Part shown: piece after piece, positions 5,958 to 6,960 of the stretch
Numbering within the stretch: position 1 is the first letter of the stretch
How the letters are laid out: the number at the start of each line of letters is the position of its first letter
Assembly (NCBI GenBank): GCA_964425585.1
Contig: CAYRMG010000055.1
Location: 1-6,960, forward strand
Direction: 5' to 3'
Length of the DNA stretch: 6,960 nt
Source of the DNA: Aquifex sp964425585
Lineage (GTDB): Bacteria; Aquificota; Aquificia; Aquificales; Aquificaceae
Made by a program: the position numbers and the translations under genes
The notes under the pieces: generated by a model
The model's database searches: none
The model's input: only the letters and a program-made list of their open reading frames with translations
Told to the model about the DNA's origin: nothing

Positions 5958-6806
5958 ATGCTCAGTATGACTGGTTTCGGAAAAGGGGAAGCCGAAAGCA
6001 CAAACTGGAAAGTTACCGTAATGATTCGCTCCCTTAACGGAAAAGGTCTTGATATATCCCTAAGGATGCCCTCCTTCCTGGTTCCCCTAGACCTTGAACT
6101 TAGAAACGTAATAAAAGGCAGGCTGAGAAGAGGGAGTGTTACCGCTTTTGTAGATGTTGAACAAAAAACCGTAAAACCTCCCGTTGATTTGGAAAAACTG
6201 AAAGCAAACGTTGAAATGCTCAAAGAACTAACAAAGGAACTTAATTTGTTCCCTACAGATGATAGTCTGCTGAACTACGCCTGGAGATACTCAGAAAAAA
6301 CGGAAGTTGAAGTTGACGAAGAGCTAAGAAATGTAGTAATTGATGCATTAAAAAAAGCCCTTGACGAACTTGTTGAATCAAGAAAAAAAGAAGGTGAAAT
6401 CTTAAAAAGGGACTTTGAAGAAAGAATTAAGAAAATAGAGGAAATTGTTGAAAAAATAGAAAGGGAAAAGGAAAAGATAAGGGAAAAGATTAAAGAAAGG
6501 GTTCTTGAAAGAGCTAAGGAGCTAAATCTTCCCGATGAACACCCCACCGTTTTGAACGAGCTTATGTTTCTTCTTGAAAAATATGACGTAAACGAGGAAG
6601 TAAAAAGGCTTAAAGCTCACATTGAAAGATTTAAGGAGCTCTTAAACAAAGAGGGAGAGGTCGGGCGGAAAATAGAATTCCTGGCTCAGGAGATGCACAG
6701 GGAGATAACGACCCTGGGAAATAAGATACCCGACCTCTCAGACTACACGGTGGAGGTGAAAGGGGAGATAGATAAAATAAAACAACAAGCGGCAAACGTG
6801 GAATAA
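5958..6806 (+). CDS. yicC: YicC/YloC-family endoribonuclease
   Basis: A 282-aa protein of the YicC family; E. coli YicC and Bacillus YloC are reported to be endoribonucleases. The N-terminal hallmark is MLSMTGFGKGE at residues 1-11 (family pattern 'MTGFG'). It is followed by MIRSLNGKGLDISLRMP (22-38), RRGSV (57-61), a long charged helical region (about 145-190) likely to form a coiled coil, DVNEEVKRLKAHIERF (210-225), and the conserved end GRKIEFLAQEMHRE (236-249), TLGNK and KIKQQAANVE. I choose ATG 5958 because family members begin only a few residues before MTGFG. GTG at 5952 would add two residues, and ATG 5967 would begin at MTGFG itself. Length matches the family (E. coli 287 aa). It has no Shine-Dalgarno. 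It is divergent from the small membrane-protein frame, and its stop abuts the stop of the next minus-strand gene. In many bacteria yicC precedes gmk; here it does not. Confidence 0.93.
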   Translation: MLSMTGFGKGEAESTNWKVTVMIRSLNGKGLDISLRMPSFLVPLDLELRNVIKGRLRRGSVTAFVDVEQKTVKPPVDLEKLKANVEMLKELTKELNLFPTDDSLLNYAWRYSEKTEVEVDEELRNVVIDALKKALDELVESRKKEGEILKRDFEERIKKIEEIVEKIEREKEKIREKIKERVLERAKELNLPDEHPTVLNELMFLLEKYDVNEEVKRLKAHIERFKELLNKEGEVGRKIEFLAQEMHREITTLGNKIPDLSDYTVEVKGEIDKIKQQAANVE

Positions 6807-6960
6807 TCAAAAAACATACCTGAACTGGAAGGTTATCGCATCGTTGTCTATCTCATTTCTCTCTTCATCTATTTTTTGATATTCAAAGGTGAAGCCCATT
6901 AGCTTAGCCTTTGTATACCATACATTTATCCCGATGGAGGTAACTCCTATTCTTCCGAGG
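6807..6960 (-). CDS. C-terminal end of a probable outer-membrane beta-barrel protein (porin-like), partial
   Basis: The minus-strand frame is open from the right window edge to TGA at 6809-6807 and shows 50 residues. The segments IGVTSIGINVWYT, KLMGFTFEYQKI and DAITFQFRYVF look like successive transmembrane beta-strands. They alternate polar and hydrophobic residues and are joined by a short turn and a charged hairpin loop (DEERNEIDND). The last residue is Phe with aromatic or hydrophobic residues every second position before it, which is the usual C-terminal signal for insertion by the BAM machinery. This fits a Gram-negative-type outer membrane, which Aquifex has. A phosphate-selective or general porin is plausible, but the family cannot be named from this fragment. 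The reading frame lies mostly outside the window. Its stop codon is directly adjacent to the yicC stop, with no bases between. Confidence 0.7.
   Translation of the reverse strand, partial: LGRIGVTSIGINVWYTKAKLMGFTFEYQKIDEERNEIDNDAITFQFRYVF

Noticed and set aside
5927..6223. Minus-strand frames opposite yicC (also 6275-6547)
   Set aside because: They mirror the Lys/Glu-rich yicC coding as Ser/Phe/Leu-rich low-complexity sequence; yicC itself is well supported.

Overview
This window looks like chromosomal DNA from a hyperthermophilic bacterium of the Aquifex type. Arg codons are mostly AGG/AGA and Ile is often ATA. The soluble proteins are rich in Lys and Glu. Genes are packed almost edge to edge, and functionally unrelated genes share a transcription unit, as is known for Aquifex aeolicus. 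The genus is a recognition-level inference, not a database result. There are no RNA genes, insertion sequences, CRISPR arrays or tandem repeats, and no gene-free stretch longer than about 165 bases.

Layout. Positions 1-1914 (minus) hold nearly all of threonyl-tRNA synthetase (thrS); only the last few C-terminal residues fall off the left edge. Only 25 bases separate its start codon from a divergent plus-strand cluster of four genes. These are a GT-C membrane glycosyltransferase of family 39 (1940-3382), a membrane-anchored protein of unknown function that overlaps it by 23 bases (3360-4217), RNA 2',3'-cyclic phosphodiesterase thpR (4224-4790), and the purine gene purM (4793-5788). The spacings (23-base overlap, 6-base gap, 2-base gap) suggest one mRNA. 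The first two genes probably act together at the cell envelope, whereas thpR and purM are housekeeping genes.

Right part. The apparent gap after purM is largely filled by a small minus-strand reading frame (5740-5916). It would encode a 58-residue protein with one membrane helix and overlaps the end of purM. A YicC-family endoribonuclease gene follows on the plus strand (about 5958-6806). Its stop codon directly abuts the stop codon of a minus-strand gene entering from the right edge (6807-6960). The visible 50 C-terminal residues of that gene look like the last strands of an outer-membrane beta-barrel ending in Phe.

No clear new multi-gene system is present. The least explained parts are the glycosyltransferase plus unknown membrane-protein pair, the small hidden membrane protein, and the SD-poor divergent starts.
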